Source of the DNA: Candidatus Parcubacteria bacterium
GTDB taxonomy: Bacteria; Patescibacteriota; Patescibacteriia; CAIXNZ01
Direction of reading: 5' to 3'
DNA: 13,612 bases
NCBI GenBank assembly: GCA_026395675.1
Contig: JAPLYF010000069.1
Span: 1 to 13,612, forward strand
Shown: positions 1 to 5,429 of the stretch, piece by piece
Numbering within the stretch: position 1 is the stretch's first letter
How the letters are laid out: every line of letters starts with the position of its first letter
Made by a program: the position numbers and the translations under genes
The notes under the pieces: model-generated
The model's database searches: none
The model's input: only the letters and a program-made list of their open reading frames with translations
Told to the model about the DNA's origin: nothing

Positions 1-2
1 CT

Positions 3-137
3 AATAAAGATAATATTTTAGATTTTCAGCTGATTAAAGAAGGAATAAACGAAATTAGCAAAGCAAGGGTAGGGAAGTATATCGGTCCTTTTTATGATAG
101 AGAACCAAATATAACAATGCGAAAAAATAGACCGTGA
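3..137 (+). CDS. C-terminal end of an unidentified protein (partial, enters from the left)
   Basis: An open frame runs from the window edge to a TGA at 135-137, giving 44 residues with no start codon inside the window. The visible tail is mixed charged and hydrophobic and ends with GPFYDREPNITMRKNRP. I do not recognise the family. The last residues look disturbed. The bases encoding EPNIT (102-116) recur at 266-280 beyond a GC-rich palindromic insertion, and there the frame reads EPNITISKKYS followed by TGA (299-301). This suggests the original C-terminus was displaced by an insertion or duplication and the gene now stops within new sequence. The frame is short, so the coding call is moderate only. 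Confidence 0.5.
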   Translation, partial: NKDNILDFQLIKEGINEISKARVGKYIGPFYDREPNITMRKNRP

Positions 138-279
138 GGGCGGAAACGGCTAATTAAAATTTATCAACGGCTTTAGTCTGTCTTGCCATGGCAGGCCGCT
201 GTTCGACCGCTTCCGCCTACGCTTTCGCTTTGGCGGACAAGAAAGCGGTCGGTAATAATTTTCAAGAGCCAAATATAAC
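101..279. repeat. GC-rich palindromic insertion flanked by a 15-bp near-perfect direct repeat
   Basis: Bases 101-115 and 265-279 match at 14 of 15 positions (AGAACCAAATATAAC versus AGAGCCAAATATAAC), and weaker similarity continues for about 15 bases. Between them lies sequence richer in G and C than its surroundings. It contains the palindrome TGCCATGGCA (184-193) and a strong hairpin, in which CGACCGCTT (204-212) pairs with AAGCGGTCG (243-251) and CCGCC (213-217) pairs with GGCGG (232-236) inside it. No reading frame is evident. The arrangement fits a small non-coding repeat inserted near a gene end with duplication of its target. A local duplication that later took up the palindrome is an alternative. 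Confidence 0.5.
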
Positions 280-297
280 TATTTCTAAAAAATATTC

Positions 298-326
298 TTG
301 ACAAAAATAATAAACTTTGTTAAGTT
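298..326 (+). promoter_or_regulatory. Sigma70-type promoter for the 95-aa gene
   Basis: A perfect -35 TTGACA (298-303) is followed by a 17-bp spacer and TAAGTT (321-326) as -10. The spacer ends in TGT, giving an extended -10. The predicted start of transcription lies about 20 bases before the ATG at 353. The -35 overlaps the TGA of the displaced C-terminal copy at 299-301. Confidence 0.65.
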
Positions 327-352
327 AAAGAAAAAATAAGGAGGATTTTTTA

Positions 353-640
353 ATGGTAAAAGAAAGATGCGATCCAAAAGTATATAAGAAAGGAATTCAT
401 GTCTTTACTACCCATAGCATTCCGTCTGAAAAAATCGAAGAATGGGTAAAGAAAATAGCTCAACAATCTGGACAGAAAGTGGATTGGCATTACTTTGCCG
501 GTCGGGCTATAGTTAAAGCTTTAGGAAACATCGAAAAAGTACGAGCTGCGATAAAAGAGCTTATGCCCGAGCATGAGCAGTTGATGAAAGAGGCTGTTGG
601 TCCTGACTTAGCAACAATCTGTCGAGGCACGATGTACTAA
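353..640 (+). CDS. Unknown 95-residue protein
   Basis: The ATG at 353 follows a strong Shine-Dalgarno AAGGAGG (338-344) with 8-base spacing, so the start is secure. I do not recognise the family. From the sequence, the likely secondary structure is strand (residues about 15-20), helix (25-41), two strands (42-57) and helix (58-78). That beta-alpha-beta-beta-alpha order could form a small ferredoxin-like or ACT-like fold. There are two cysteines (6 and 90) and no signal peptide or membrane segment, so it is probably cytoplasmic. The gene has its own promoter (298-326) and terminator (674-702), so it appears monocistronic and well expressed. The fold is inference only. Confidence 0.85.
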   Translation: MVKERCDPKVYKKGIHVFTTHSIPSEKIEEWVKKIAQQSGQKVDWHYFAGRAIVKALGNIEKVRAAIKELMPEHEQLMKEAVGPDLATICRGTMY

Positions 641-673
641 GGCGAAAATCCACAATAAACAAATTTATAGTAG

Positions 674-702
674 CTAGGCTATCCACAGCCTAGTTTTTTT
701 TA
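674..702 (+). terminator. Rho-independent terminator of the 95-aa gene
   Basis: CTAGGCT (674-680) pairs with AGCCTAG (687-693) around a 6-base loop, followed by an uninterrupted T-run. The loop side carries CTATCCACA (679-687), one mismatch from a DnaA box, which may be chance. Confidence 0.85.
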
Positions 703-737
703 TTCATTTTATGGAAATTTGCCTGTGTATAAAGTGG

Positions 738-766
738 TTGACCGAATATGTAGAGTGGGGTATAAT
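738..766 (+). promoter_or_regulatory. mraZ promoter
   Basis: TTGACC (738-743), a 17-bp spacer and a perfect TATAAT (761-766) form one of the best promoters in the window. Transcription would start near 773, leaving an untranslated leader of about 100 bases that contains the tandem repeats at 784-825. GTGG motifs at 734-737 and 755-758 flank and enter the promoter. Confidence 0.75.
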
Positions 767-783
767 GATATTACAAAGGTGAA

Positions 784-825
784 AAGTGGATAAAAGTGGG
801 GATAAGCATGGATAATTGTGGATAA
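784..825 (+). promoter_or_regulatory. Four tandem GTGGATAA-type repeats, probable MraZ operator
   Basis: Four consecutive units of 10, 12, 10 and 10 bases end in GGATAA: 784-793, 794-805, 806-815 and 816-825. The core GTGG (ATGG in the third) begins at 786, 796, 808 and 818. MraZ proteins are known to bind arrays of short G-rich boxes at about one helical turn between their own promoter and gene, and this position and spacing match. The last unit contains TGTGGATAA (817-825), which is also a perfect DnaA box on the minus strand. TGTGTATAA at 724-732 is another match to the TTATNCACA consensus. Confidence 0.65.
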
Positions 826-874
826 CTCATTTTTATTATAAATTCCATAGTTTTTAACTTAATTCTATTCAAAT

Positions 875-1306
875 ATGTTTATTGGCGAATATCAACATAA
901 CTTAGATGAAAAGGGCAGATTAGCTATTCCAGCCAAATTTAGAAGTACTTTGGGCAAAGGCGCTGTAGTTACTAAGGGTTTAGATAACTGTTTATTTTTA
1001 TACACAGCCCCTGAATGGCAAAAACTCGCTGGGAAATTAGCTACTTTACCAATCAGTAAAGCCAATACCAGGGCCTTTGGCCGTTTAATGCTGGCTGGAG
1101 CAATGGATGTGCAAATTGACAGGCAGGGGAGAATTATCCTGCCAGAATATTTGAGAAAATATGCTGGTCTGAAAAAGAAATCAATTATAGCTGGTTTATA
1201 TAACCGTTTAGAAATCTGGGATGAGGACAAATGGAATAAGTATAAAAAAGGCACTGAGAAACAGAGTAATGATATTGCCGAAGCCCTGGCTGGTTTGGAT
1301 GTTTAA
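875..1306 (+). CDS. mraZ: Transcriptional regulator MraZ
   Basis: MraZ is the conserved DNA-binding regulator at the head of the dcw (division and cell wall) cluster; it forms ring-shaped oligomers and represses or tunes its own operon. The 143-residue length is normal. The protein starts MFIGEYQHNLDEKGR and carries both signature DxxxR motifs, DEKGR (residues 11-15) and DRQGR (82-86), one in each half of its double AbrB-like (SpoVT) fold. The ATG at 875 lacks a Shine-Dalgarno sequence, but the N-terminus aligns with the family so the start is reliable. The probable operator is at 784-825. Downstream come two small unknown genes, then rsmH and ftsL. Confidence 0.97.
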   Translation: MFIGEYQHNLDEKGRLAIPAKFRSTLGKGAVVTKGLDNCLFLYTAPEWQKLAGKLATLPISKANTRAFGRLMLAGAMDVQIDRQGRIILPEYLRKYAGLKKKSIIAGLYNRLEIWDEDKWNKYKKGTEKQSNDIAEALAGLDV

Positions 1307-1323
1307 TTTTAAAAGTTAAGAAA

Positions 1324-1347
1324 GGGCGGGTCCCGCCGCTGGCGGGC
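1324..1347. repeat. GC-rich palindrome between mraZ and the small genes
   Basis: CCCGCC (1332-1337) and GGCGGG (1341-1346) form a hairpin with a 3-base loop. A further GGCGGG (1325-1330) just upstream can compete for pairing with the CCCGCC. No T-run follows, so it is not a typical terminator. The GC-rich island stands out from AT-rich surroundings and resembles the other palindromic insertions of this window in style. Confidence 0.5.
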
Positions 1348-1376
1348 AGCTCTAAAAATAAAGATAAATAATAATT

Positions 1377-1441
1377 CTTGTTTATCACGTTTGATTGGAA
1401 TATTTTCCAAGTACATTAAAAATAAAAACTTGATAAACAAG
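1377..1441 (+). promoter_or_regulatory. Putative promoter inside nested inverted repeats (operator-like)
   Basis: A perfect 11-bp inverted repeat, CTTGTTTATCA (1377-1387) and TGATAAACAAG (1431-1441), brackets a possible promoter, TTGTTT (1378-1383), 17 bp, TATTTT (1401-1406). A second palindrome, TTGGAA-TATT-TTCCAA (1395-1410), is centred on the -10. The outer repeat overlaps the -35 on the left and lies about 18-28 bases into the transcript on the right. The symmetry suggests one or more repressor sites; the promoter hexamers themselves are mediocre. Confidence 0.4.
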
Positions 1442-1453
1442 TAGGGTTTTATT

Positions 1454-1492
1454 CAGGAGAGAAGTGGCAATGCTTATCCTATTTCTCTCCTG
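1454..1492 (+). other. Leader hairpin upstream of the 66-aa gene
   Basis: CAGGAGAGAA (1454-1463) pairs perfectly over 10 bp with TTCTCTCCTG (1483-1492), leaving a 19-base loop. It sits about 40 bases before the start at 1531. The left arm contains AGGAG but is too far from the start to be its ribosome site. It could be a regulatory leader, a processing site or a stabiliser. No terminator T-run follows. Confidence 0.45.
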
Positions 1493-1530
1493 CAAAGACC
1501 TTTAACCCAAAATTCAGAAAGGAGGCAAAA

Positions 1531-1731
1531 ATGCCTTTGGATCAAAGATTGTGTATTTTAAGCGGAATCAAGCTGACTGTTTTAAAACTAAGGGCTAAGC
1601 TTCCTTGGTATAACAAAGCTTGTGATTTCCTCGCCAATTTGGAAAACTCATTGCACTGTCTGCCGGAAGAAGAACTATATACAGCATTGAATTATTGGCA
1701 GGAATATCTTTTGCCGCAAGGACTAAAGTAA
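1531..1731 (+). CDS. Unknown 66-residue helical protein within the division cluster
   Basis: The ATG at 1531 follows AAAGGAGG (1518-1525) with 5-base spacing, a strong ribosome site. The product is unrecognised. It is probably almost all helical, is rich in leucine, has a short basic stretch (LKLRAKLPWYNK, residues 18-29) and an acidic EEE near residue 47. It contains three cysteines (8, 31 and 43) and no membrane segment. It is followed 23 bases later by another small gene with the same kind of ribosome site, so the two are likely co-transcribed and may act together. Their place between mraZ and rsmH is unusual, since these two are normally adjacent. Confidence 0.75.
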   Translation: MPLDQRLCILSGIKLTVLKLRAKLPWYNKACDFLANLENSLHCLPEEELYTALNYWQEYLLPQGLK

Positions 1732-1754
1732 GTAAAAGTAAAAGGAGGTTCTTA

Positions 1755-1925
1755 ATGGACGCCAAAAAAATTTCCCCAATAGATTGGACGAGGTTAATAA
1801 GGCCTCAAATAAACCTGAAAGGTTTAAACACTGAAGCAAGACGCAGGGTACGCATGGCTCAAGTAAAGGCAATGCAAGAAATTGCTCAGGAAAGACTACT
1901 TGCTTTTGCTAGTCGTCATACCTAA
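1755..1925 (+). CDS. Unknown 56-residue basic helical protein
   Basis: I chose the ATG at 1755 because AAAGGAGG (1741-1748) lies 6 bases upstream. An earlier in-frame ATG at 1695 would overlap the preceding gene and has no ribosome site. The product is 56 residues and unrecognised. The second half, from TEARRRVRMAQ onward, is predicted to be one long amphipathic helix with many arginines, which could bind nucleic acid or a protein partner. No cysteines, signal peptide or membrane segment are visible. It follows the 66-aa gene by 23 bases and probably shares its transcript. Confidence 0.7.
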   Translation: MDAKKISPIDWTRLIRPQINLKGLNTEARRRVRMAQVKAMQEIAQERLLAFASRHT

Positions 1926-1948
1926 AGGAACCATGGGTCTTACTTTTC

Positions 1949-1967
1949 GGGGATGATTTTCATCCCC
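1949..1967 (+). terminator. Hairpin after the small-gene pair, possible weak terminator
   Basis: GGGGATGA (1949-1956) pairs with TCATCCCC (1960-1967) over 8 bp with a 3-base loop. Only ACTTT follows, so the U-tract is poor. It may be a partial terminator that lets some transcription through to rsmH, or a transcript-stabilising hairpin. Confidence 0.45.
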
Positions 1968-2013
1968 ACTTTCAAAAACAAAAATTAAAATATTTTAAAA
2001 TTAATCTTTGAAA

Positions 2014-2949
2014 ATGAAATTTATCCATGAACCAGTTTTGAGCCAAGAAGTTCTTGAATATTTGGCGCCCAAGCCAAATGAGAATTTTATTGATTGCACC
2101 TTGGGCGGCGGCGGTCATGCGCAAGAAATATTAAAGCTGACTGCGCCGAATGGCAAATTACTGGGAATTGATTTAGATCCAAAGGCAATAAAATCAGTCC
2201 AAGAAAATTTAAATGAATTTAAGGATCGCCTGGTCTTAATCAATGATAATTATAAAAATCTTAAGCAAATCATATATGATTCAGGATTTAATCAAATTAA
2301 TGGTATTTTATTCGACCTGGGTTTATCCAGTTATGAACTTGAAGATCGCGCAAGGGGTTTCTCATTTAAGGGAAACGATTTTCTAGATATGCGTTTTGGC
2401 AGTACAGGAAAAACTGCGGCGGATGTAATTAGTAAGTATAGTGAAAAAGATTTATTAAGAGTTTTTAAGGAATATGGTGAGGAAAGATTTGCCAGGCAAA
2501 TAGCCAGTGAAATAGTCAGAGCACGTAAGCAGAATCAAATCTTAACCGCTAATCAATTAGTTTTATTGCTGGAAAAAGTTTATAAAAACAGGCCAAGGCC
2601 AAAAAAGATAAATCTGGCAACAAAGGTTTTTCAAGCTCTCAGAATAGAAGTTAATGACGAATTAAATAATTTAAAAAGTGTTTTGCCGCAGGCAGTGGAA
2701 ATTTTAGAAAAAAATGGGCGGCTGGCAGTTATCTCATTTCATTCTTTGGAAGATAGGATAGTTAAAGAATTTTTTAAGAGGGAAGCCAAAGAATGCATTT
2801 GCCCACCCTATGTGCCGATTTGCCAATGCGGCCATCAAAAGAGTTTAAAGATTTTGACCAAAAAACCAATCACGCCGAGTTTGGACGAGATTAAAAGAAA
2901 TCCCAGAAGCAGAAGCGCTAAATTGCGGGTGGCATTAAAAATAATTTAA
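2014..2949 (+). CDS. rsmH: 16S rRNA (cytosine-1402-N4)-methyltransferase RsmH (MraW)
   Basis: RsmH uses S-adenosylmethionine to methylate N4 of C1402 in the 16S rRNA decoding centre. The 311-residue protein shows the family hallmarks in order: N-terminal FIHEPVLSQEVL, the SAM-binding loop DCTLGGGGHA (27-36), the acidic GIDLDP (51-56), then FDLGLSSYELEDRARGFSF, the NLATKVFQALRIEVNDEL stretch and VISFHSLEDRIVKEFF. A cysteine-rich CICPPYVPICQCG segment near the C-terminus is also typical. The start could be ATG 2014 or TTG 2008, two codons earlier; neither has a Shine-Dalgarno sequence, and I prefer the ATG. A TAAAAT hexamer at 1996-2001 without a clear -35 may be a weak local promoter. The stop is 4 bases before ftsL. 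Confidence 0.97.
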   Translation: MKFIHEPVLSQEVLEYLAPKPNENFIDCTLGGGGHAQEILKLTAPNGKLLGIDLDPKAIKSVQENLNEFKDRLVLINDNYKNLKQIIYDSGFNQINGILFDLGLSSYELEDRARGFSFKGNDFLDMRFGSTGKTAADVISKYSEKDLLRVFKEYGEERFARQIASEIVRARKQNQILTANQLVLLLEKVYKNRPRPKKINLATKVFQALRIEVNDELNNLKSVLPQAVEILEKNGRLAVISFHSLEDRIVKEFFKREAKECICPPYVPICQCGHQKSLKILTKKPITPSLDEIKRNPRSRSAKLRVALKII

Positions 2950-2953
2950 AAAT

Positions 2954-3298
2954 ATGACTAAGAGTAGATGTGCATCTTTTGCTGAGAAAAGAGAAAATAG
3001 TTTTTGCCATAAATTAAAGACAAAAAAACAGATTATTTTTATATTCATTGGAATTTTATTTATTTCCATATTTTATTTGGAGCAGATAAACAGTTTGGCT
3101 ACAAAAGGTTATAAGATTAGGAATTTGGAAAATAAGGTCTCGGACTTAAAAGATGAAAATAAGAAATTAGAGCTGCAAATCACTGAATTACGTTCAACTG
3201 AAAGAGTGGCCAAGGAAATTAAAACTTTAAAAATGGAAGAAGTGGCGCGCATTGAATATCTGCAGGCAGACGGCTCAACTGTGGCCTTAAATCGATAA
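2954..3298 (+). CDS. ftsL: FtsL-like bitopic division protein
   Basis: The position directly after rsmH (4-base gap) and the architecture both match FtsL, the small single-pass protein that joins FtsB/DivIC and FtsQ in the divisome and helps activate septal FtsWI. The 114 residues form a basic cytoplasmic N-terminus (1-26), one membrane helix (about 27-42) and an extracellular coiled coil (about 52-94) rich in leucine, lysine and glutamate, with a short polar tail. FtsL sequences diverge strongly, so the name rests on context and topology rather than residues. No Shine-Dalgarno sequence precedes the ATG, and translation may be coupled to rsmH. A terminator follows, so the cluster ends here without the usual ftsI and mur genes. 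Confidence 0.8.
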   Translation: MTKSRCASFAEKRENSFCHKLKTKKQIIFIFIGILFISIFYLEQINSLATKGYKIRNLENKVSDLKDENKKLELQITELRSTERVAKEIKTLKMEEVARIEYLQADGSTVALNR

Positions 3299-3316
3299 AT
3301 TTTTCCCCTTTTAAAT

Positions 3317-3353
3317 AAAAAAAGCCCCGTCCTTACTAAAAGACGGGGTTTTT
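3317..3353. terminator. Bidirectional terminator between ftsL and the convergent phosphatidyltransferase gene
   Basis: CCCCGTC (3325-3331) pairs with GACGGGG (3342-3348). A T-run follows on the plus strand and an A-run (3317-3323) precedes it, so it can terminate both the plus-strand ftsL transcript and the minus-strand gene ending at 3361. Confidence 0.85.
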
Positions 3354-3360
3354 AATTTGG

Positions 3361-4086
3361 TTATTTTAAATGAACTACCTTTAGGTGTCCACATAAGCTT
3401 AGTGCCGCAAAAATGGAGCAGAGAAGCATTGGGACATAGGAAATTTCAAGCAGCCGAAGATGAGGTAGAAATGTCCAGTATTCATGGATTTTTGTGCTGG
3501 TTTTTGGATCAAAGAGCAACAGGGTAGAAAGGGTTAGTACTTGCAGAACCATCTTGGTCTTGCCTGCCCAATTGGCGCCTGTTGCATCAACTTGTACGCT
3601 TTCCAGGATTAAAGGTACATTGATTGTCCCATATAACCAGTGAGTTTGCGGTAAAAACGGAAGATAATCTTTAACCATGTATTTACAGACCGCAACCGTG
3701 AAGAGCAAGCCATCAATGACTAAAATGGGCGCCATCAGCCATTTATATGTCATTGAGTGAATATACTGGAGAAATCCCAAAAATACAGTGGCATTAAGCA
3801 TCTTGTCAGCGGTGGGATCTAAAATAGCTCCAAATGCACTAGTTTGGCCGCGATACCTGGCCAAGGCACCATCGAGCCCATCCATTATTGCGGCAATAAT
3901 GAAGAGTGTGCCCGTGGTCTTGAAGAAATAGGCATTCATGAGTATGATAATAGGCAGGAGCATTACAATTCTCTTGTAAGAAATAATATTTGGAGTGACC
4001 CACTTTGGCATTAGCCAAATTAAAGGCAAAAACAAATAATCCGAATGTTTGAGCCGCTTGAGTTTAACCTTGAGCGTTTGAAACAT
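3361..4086 (-). CDS. CDP-alcohol phosphatidyltransferase family protein (PgsA-like)
   Basis: This is an integral membrane enzyme that transfers a phosphatidyl group from a CDP-linked lipid to an alcohol, in phospholipid synthesis. The full family signature DGxxARxxxxxxxxGxxxDxxxD is present, with D69, D72, G73, A76, R77, G86, D90 and D94; the aspartates bind divalent metal and the catalytic base is the last. TPNIIS (31-36) and GKTKMVLQ further on also match the family. At 241 residues with several hydrophobic helices it has normal size. I chose the ATG at 4086 because AGGAGG lies 6 bases upstream on the minus strand (4093-4098); an upstream ATG at 4119 lacks this. Glycerol phosphate is the likely acceptor (PgsA), but inositol phosphate or another alcohol cannot be excluded. 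It is divergent from tgt and convergent with ftsL. Confidence 0.9.
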   Translation of the reverse strand: MFQTLKVKLKRLKHSDYLFLPLIWLMPKWVTPNIISYKRIVMLLPIIILMNAYFFKTTGTLFIIAAIMDGLDGALARYRGQTSAFGAILDPTADKMLNATVFLGFLQYIHSMTYKWLMAPILVIDGLLFTVAVCKYMVKDYLPFLPQTHWLYGTINVPLILESVQVDATGANWAGKTKMVLQVLTLSTLLLFDPKTSTKIHEYWTFLPHLRLLEISYVPMLLCSIFAALSLCGHLKVVHLK

Positions 4087-4126
4087 TGATTTCCTCCTTT
4101 GGTTTTTGTTAACGAACAATGAACTA

Positions 4127-4155
4127 AGGTTAACAAATTTTAATACAATTGTAAA
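4127..4155 (-). promoter_or_regulatory. Promoter of the phosphatidyltransferase gene
   Basis: Read on the minus strand, TTTACA (4155-4150), a 17-bp spacer ending in TGT, and TAACCT (4132-4127) form a promoter of the same style as the others in the window. The transcript would start about 35 bases before the ATG at 4086. Confidence 0.6.
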
Positions 4156-4162
4156 GAATCAC

Positions 4163-5278
4163 ATGTTGAAAACTATTAAATTATCAAAAAAATCCAAAGC
4201 CAGATTGGGTGAATTAAAGACTAATCATGGTAAAATTCAGACCCCGTTTTTTATGCCTATTGCCACCAAGGCAGCGGTTAAAAATGTTTCCACAGATGAA
4301 TTAGAAGAATTAGGAGCTGAAATTATTTTGGCTAATACCTATCATTTGTATTTGCAGCCAGGTGAGAAAATAATTAAAGCGCATGGCGGCCTGCATAATT
4401 TTTTGAATTGGCCAAAACCAATTTTAACTGATTCTGGCGGTTATCAGGTTTTTTCTTTATCTAGGATCAGAAAAATTAAAGAAGAAGGCGTTGAATTCCA
4501 ATCTCATCTGGATGGTTCTAAGCATTTATTAAGCCCGGAAAAATCAATTACTATCCAACAGGATTTAGGCGTTGATATAATGATGGCTTTGGATGTTTGC
4601 CCTCCAGGCGAGGCTGAATTTGAAGCTGTGAGAGAGGCCTGTGATATAACTTTTGAATGGGCAAAAAAATGCAAAGAGCAGTGGTTGAAAGGTAAAAATG
4701 AACAGCAGCTTTTTGGCATAATCCAAGGCGGAATTTTTAAAAATCTTCGCGATCAAAGTTTGGAACAGATTGCTTCTTTAAATTTTTCAGGTTATGCCAT
4801 TGGCGGTTTGGCAGTTGGTGAGCCCAGGGAAAAGATGTATGAAATTTTAGAATACATAACGCCCAAAATGCCAGAAGATAAACCCAGATATTTAATGGGT
4901 TTGGGCAGGCCAGAAGAAATTATTTTTGCAGTTAAGCAGGGTATTGACATGTTTGATTGTGTTATTCCCACGCGAGAAGCGCGCCATGGCCGCTTGTATC
5001 AATTTTGTACTCAAGATGAAAAAGGCGCCATTTTACTTTTTGATAATTTTGCTTATAAAACTTTAGCTGCAACTAATGAAAAATACAAGGAAGATTTTAG
5101 CCCCATAAATCCTGATTCAAAAGTTAAACTTCTGAAAAACCACTCCAAGGCCTATTTGCATCATTTATTTAAAACCAATGAAGGCCTGGGTTTGCGTTTA
5201 GCGACTTTAAATAATTTAGAGTTTTACTTGGAATTGATGAGAAAAATCAGAGAGGGGATTGAGAATAATAAAATTTAA
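4163..5278 (+). CDS. tgt: Queuine/preQ1 tRNA-guanine transglycosylase Tgt, zinc site lost
   Basis: Tgt exchanges guanine-34 of GUN-anticodon tRNAs for a 7-deazaguanine base in queuosine synthesis. The 371-residue protein has the catalytic features: DSGGYQVFSL with D90, DIMMALDVCPP, GIIQGG, GYAIGGLAVGE for base recognition, and FDCVIPT with the nucleophile D265. The zinc subdomain is striking. The CxCxxC motif aligns with residues 319-324 and all three cysteines are replaced (S319, V321, L324); the distal histidine, 26 residues after the third cysteine, is N350 (TLNNLEFY where TxHNxxFY is usual). The surrounding fold motifs (SKAYLHHLF) are intact. I start at ATG 4163, since MLKTIKLSKKS aligns with family N-termini; an ATG at 4106 would run into the divergent promoter. 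No Shine-Dalgarno sequence or clear promoter is visible. Confidence 0.95.
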   Translation: MLKTIKLSKKSKARLGELKTNHGKIQTPFFMPIATKAAVKNVSTDELEELGAEIILANTYHLYLQPGEKIIKAHGGLHNFLNWPKPILTDSGGYQVFSLSRIRKIKEEGVEFQSHLDGSKHLLSPEKSITIQQDLGVDIMMALDVCPPGEAEFEAVREACDITFEWAKKCKEQWLKGKNEQQLFGIIQGGIFKNLRDQSLEQIASLNFSGYAIGGLAVGEPREKMYEILEYITPKMPEDKPRYLMGLGRPEEIIFAVKQGIDMFDCVIPTREARHGRLYQFCTQDEKGAILLFDNFAYKTLAATNEKYKEDFSPINPDSKVKLLKNHSKAYLHHLFKTNEGLGLRLATLNNLEFYLELMRKIREGIENNKI

Positions 5279-5365
5279 GCGAAAATGTTTTGGCATAACA
5301 CCGATTTCTGTAGGGACAGGTCTAGACCTGTCCCTACGCTAACCGACGAGCCAAAATATTTTCGC
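5279..5365. repeat. Nested palindromic element (MITE-like) after tgt
   Basis: Outer arms GCGAAAATGTTTTGGC (5279-5294) and GCCAAAATATTTTCGC (5350-5365) are inverted copies with one mismatch. Within them lies a perfect uninterrupted 28-bp palindrome at 5310-5337, whose half is GTAGGGACAGGTCT. The element begins one base after the tgt stop codon and ends three bases before the -35 of the next promoter. It encodes nothing and has no T-run, so it is not a standard terminator. Size and nested symmetry fit a small mobilised palindromic repeat, though no clear target duplication is seen. Confidence 0.75.
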
Positions 5366-5368
5366 CAA

Positions 5369-5397
5369 TTGACAAATTAATTTTTGGTGGTTAAACT
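5369..5397 (+). promoter_or_regulatory. Promoter of the 65-aa gene
   Basis: TTGACA (5369-5374), a 17-bp spacer and TAAACT (5392-5397). It starts immediately after the right arm of the palindromic element. Confidence 0.65.
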
Positions 5398-5429
5398 CAA
5401 TTCAAACTAAAGAAAAAGGAGGCAGTGCT

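Noticed and set aside
784..825. CRISPR-like array of short repeats
   Set aside because: The units are only 10-12 bases, contiguous without spacers, and there are no cas genes.
640..875. Chromosome replication origin because of several DnaA-box-like sequences
   Set aside because: No dnaA, dnaN or other origin-linked gene is nearby, there is no obvious AT-rich unwinding region, and the repeats fit an MraZ operator by position and spacing.
892..1388. Minus-strand open frames opposite mraZ
   Set aside because: They lack ribosome sites and lie antisense to a clearly recognised gene whose frame explains the coding bias.
1440..1500. tRNA or known riboswitch in the leader of the 66-aa gene
   Set aside because: Only a single hairpin is present; there is no cloverleaf and no riboswitch core that I recognise.
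1695..1754. Longer N-terminus for the 56-aa protein starting at ATG 1695
   Set aside because: It would overlap the preceding gene by 37 bases and lacks a ribosome site, while ATG 1755 has a perfect one.
4106..4162. Longer N-terminus for Tgt starting at ATG 4106
   Set aside because: The extra 19 residues do not match the family and would overlay the divergent promoter of the phosphatidyltransferase gene.
5310..5337. The 28-bp palindrome as the tgt terminator
   Set aside because: No T-run follows on either side, so intrinsic termination is not supported.
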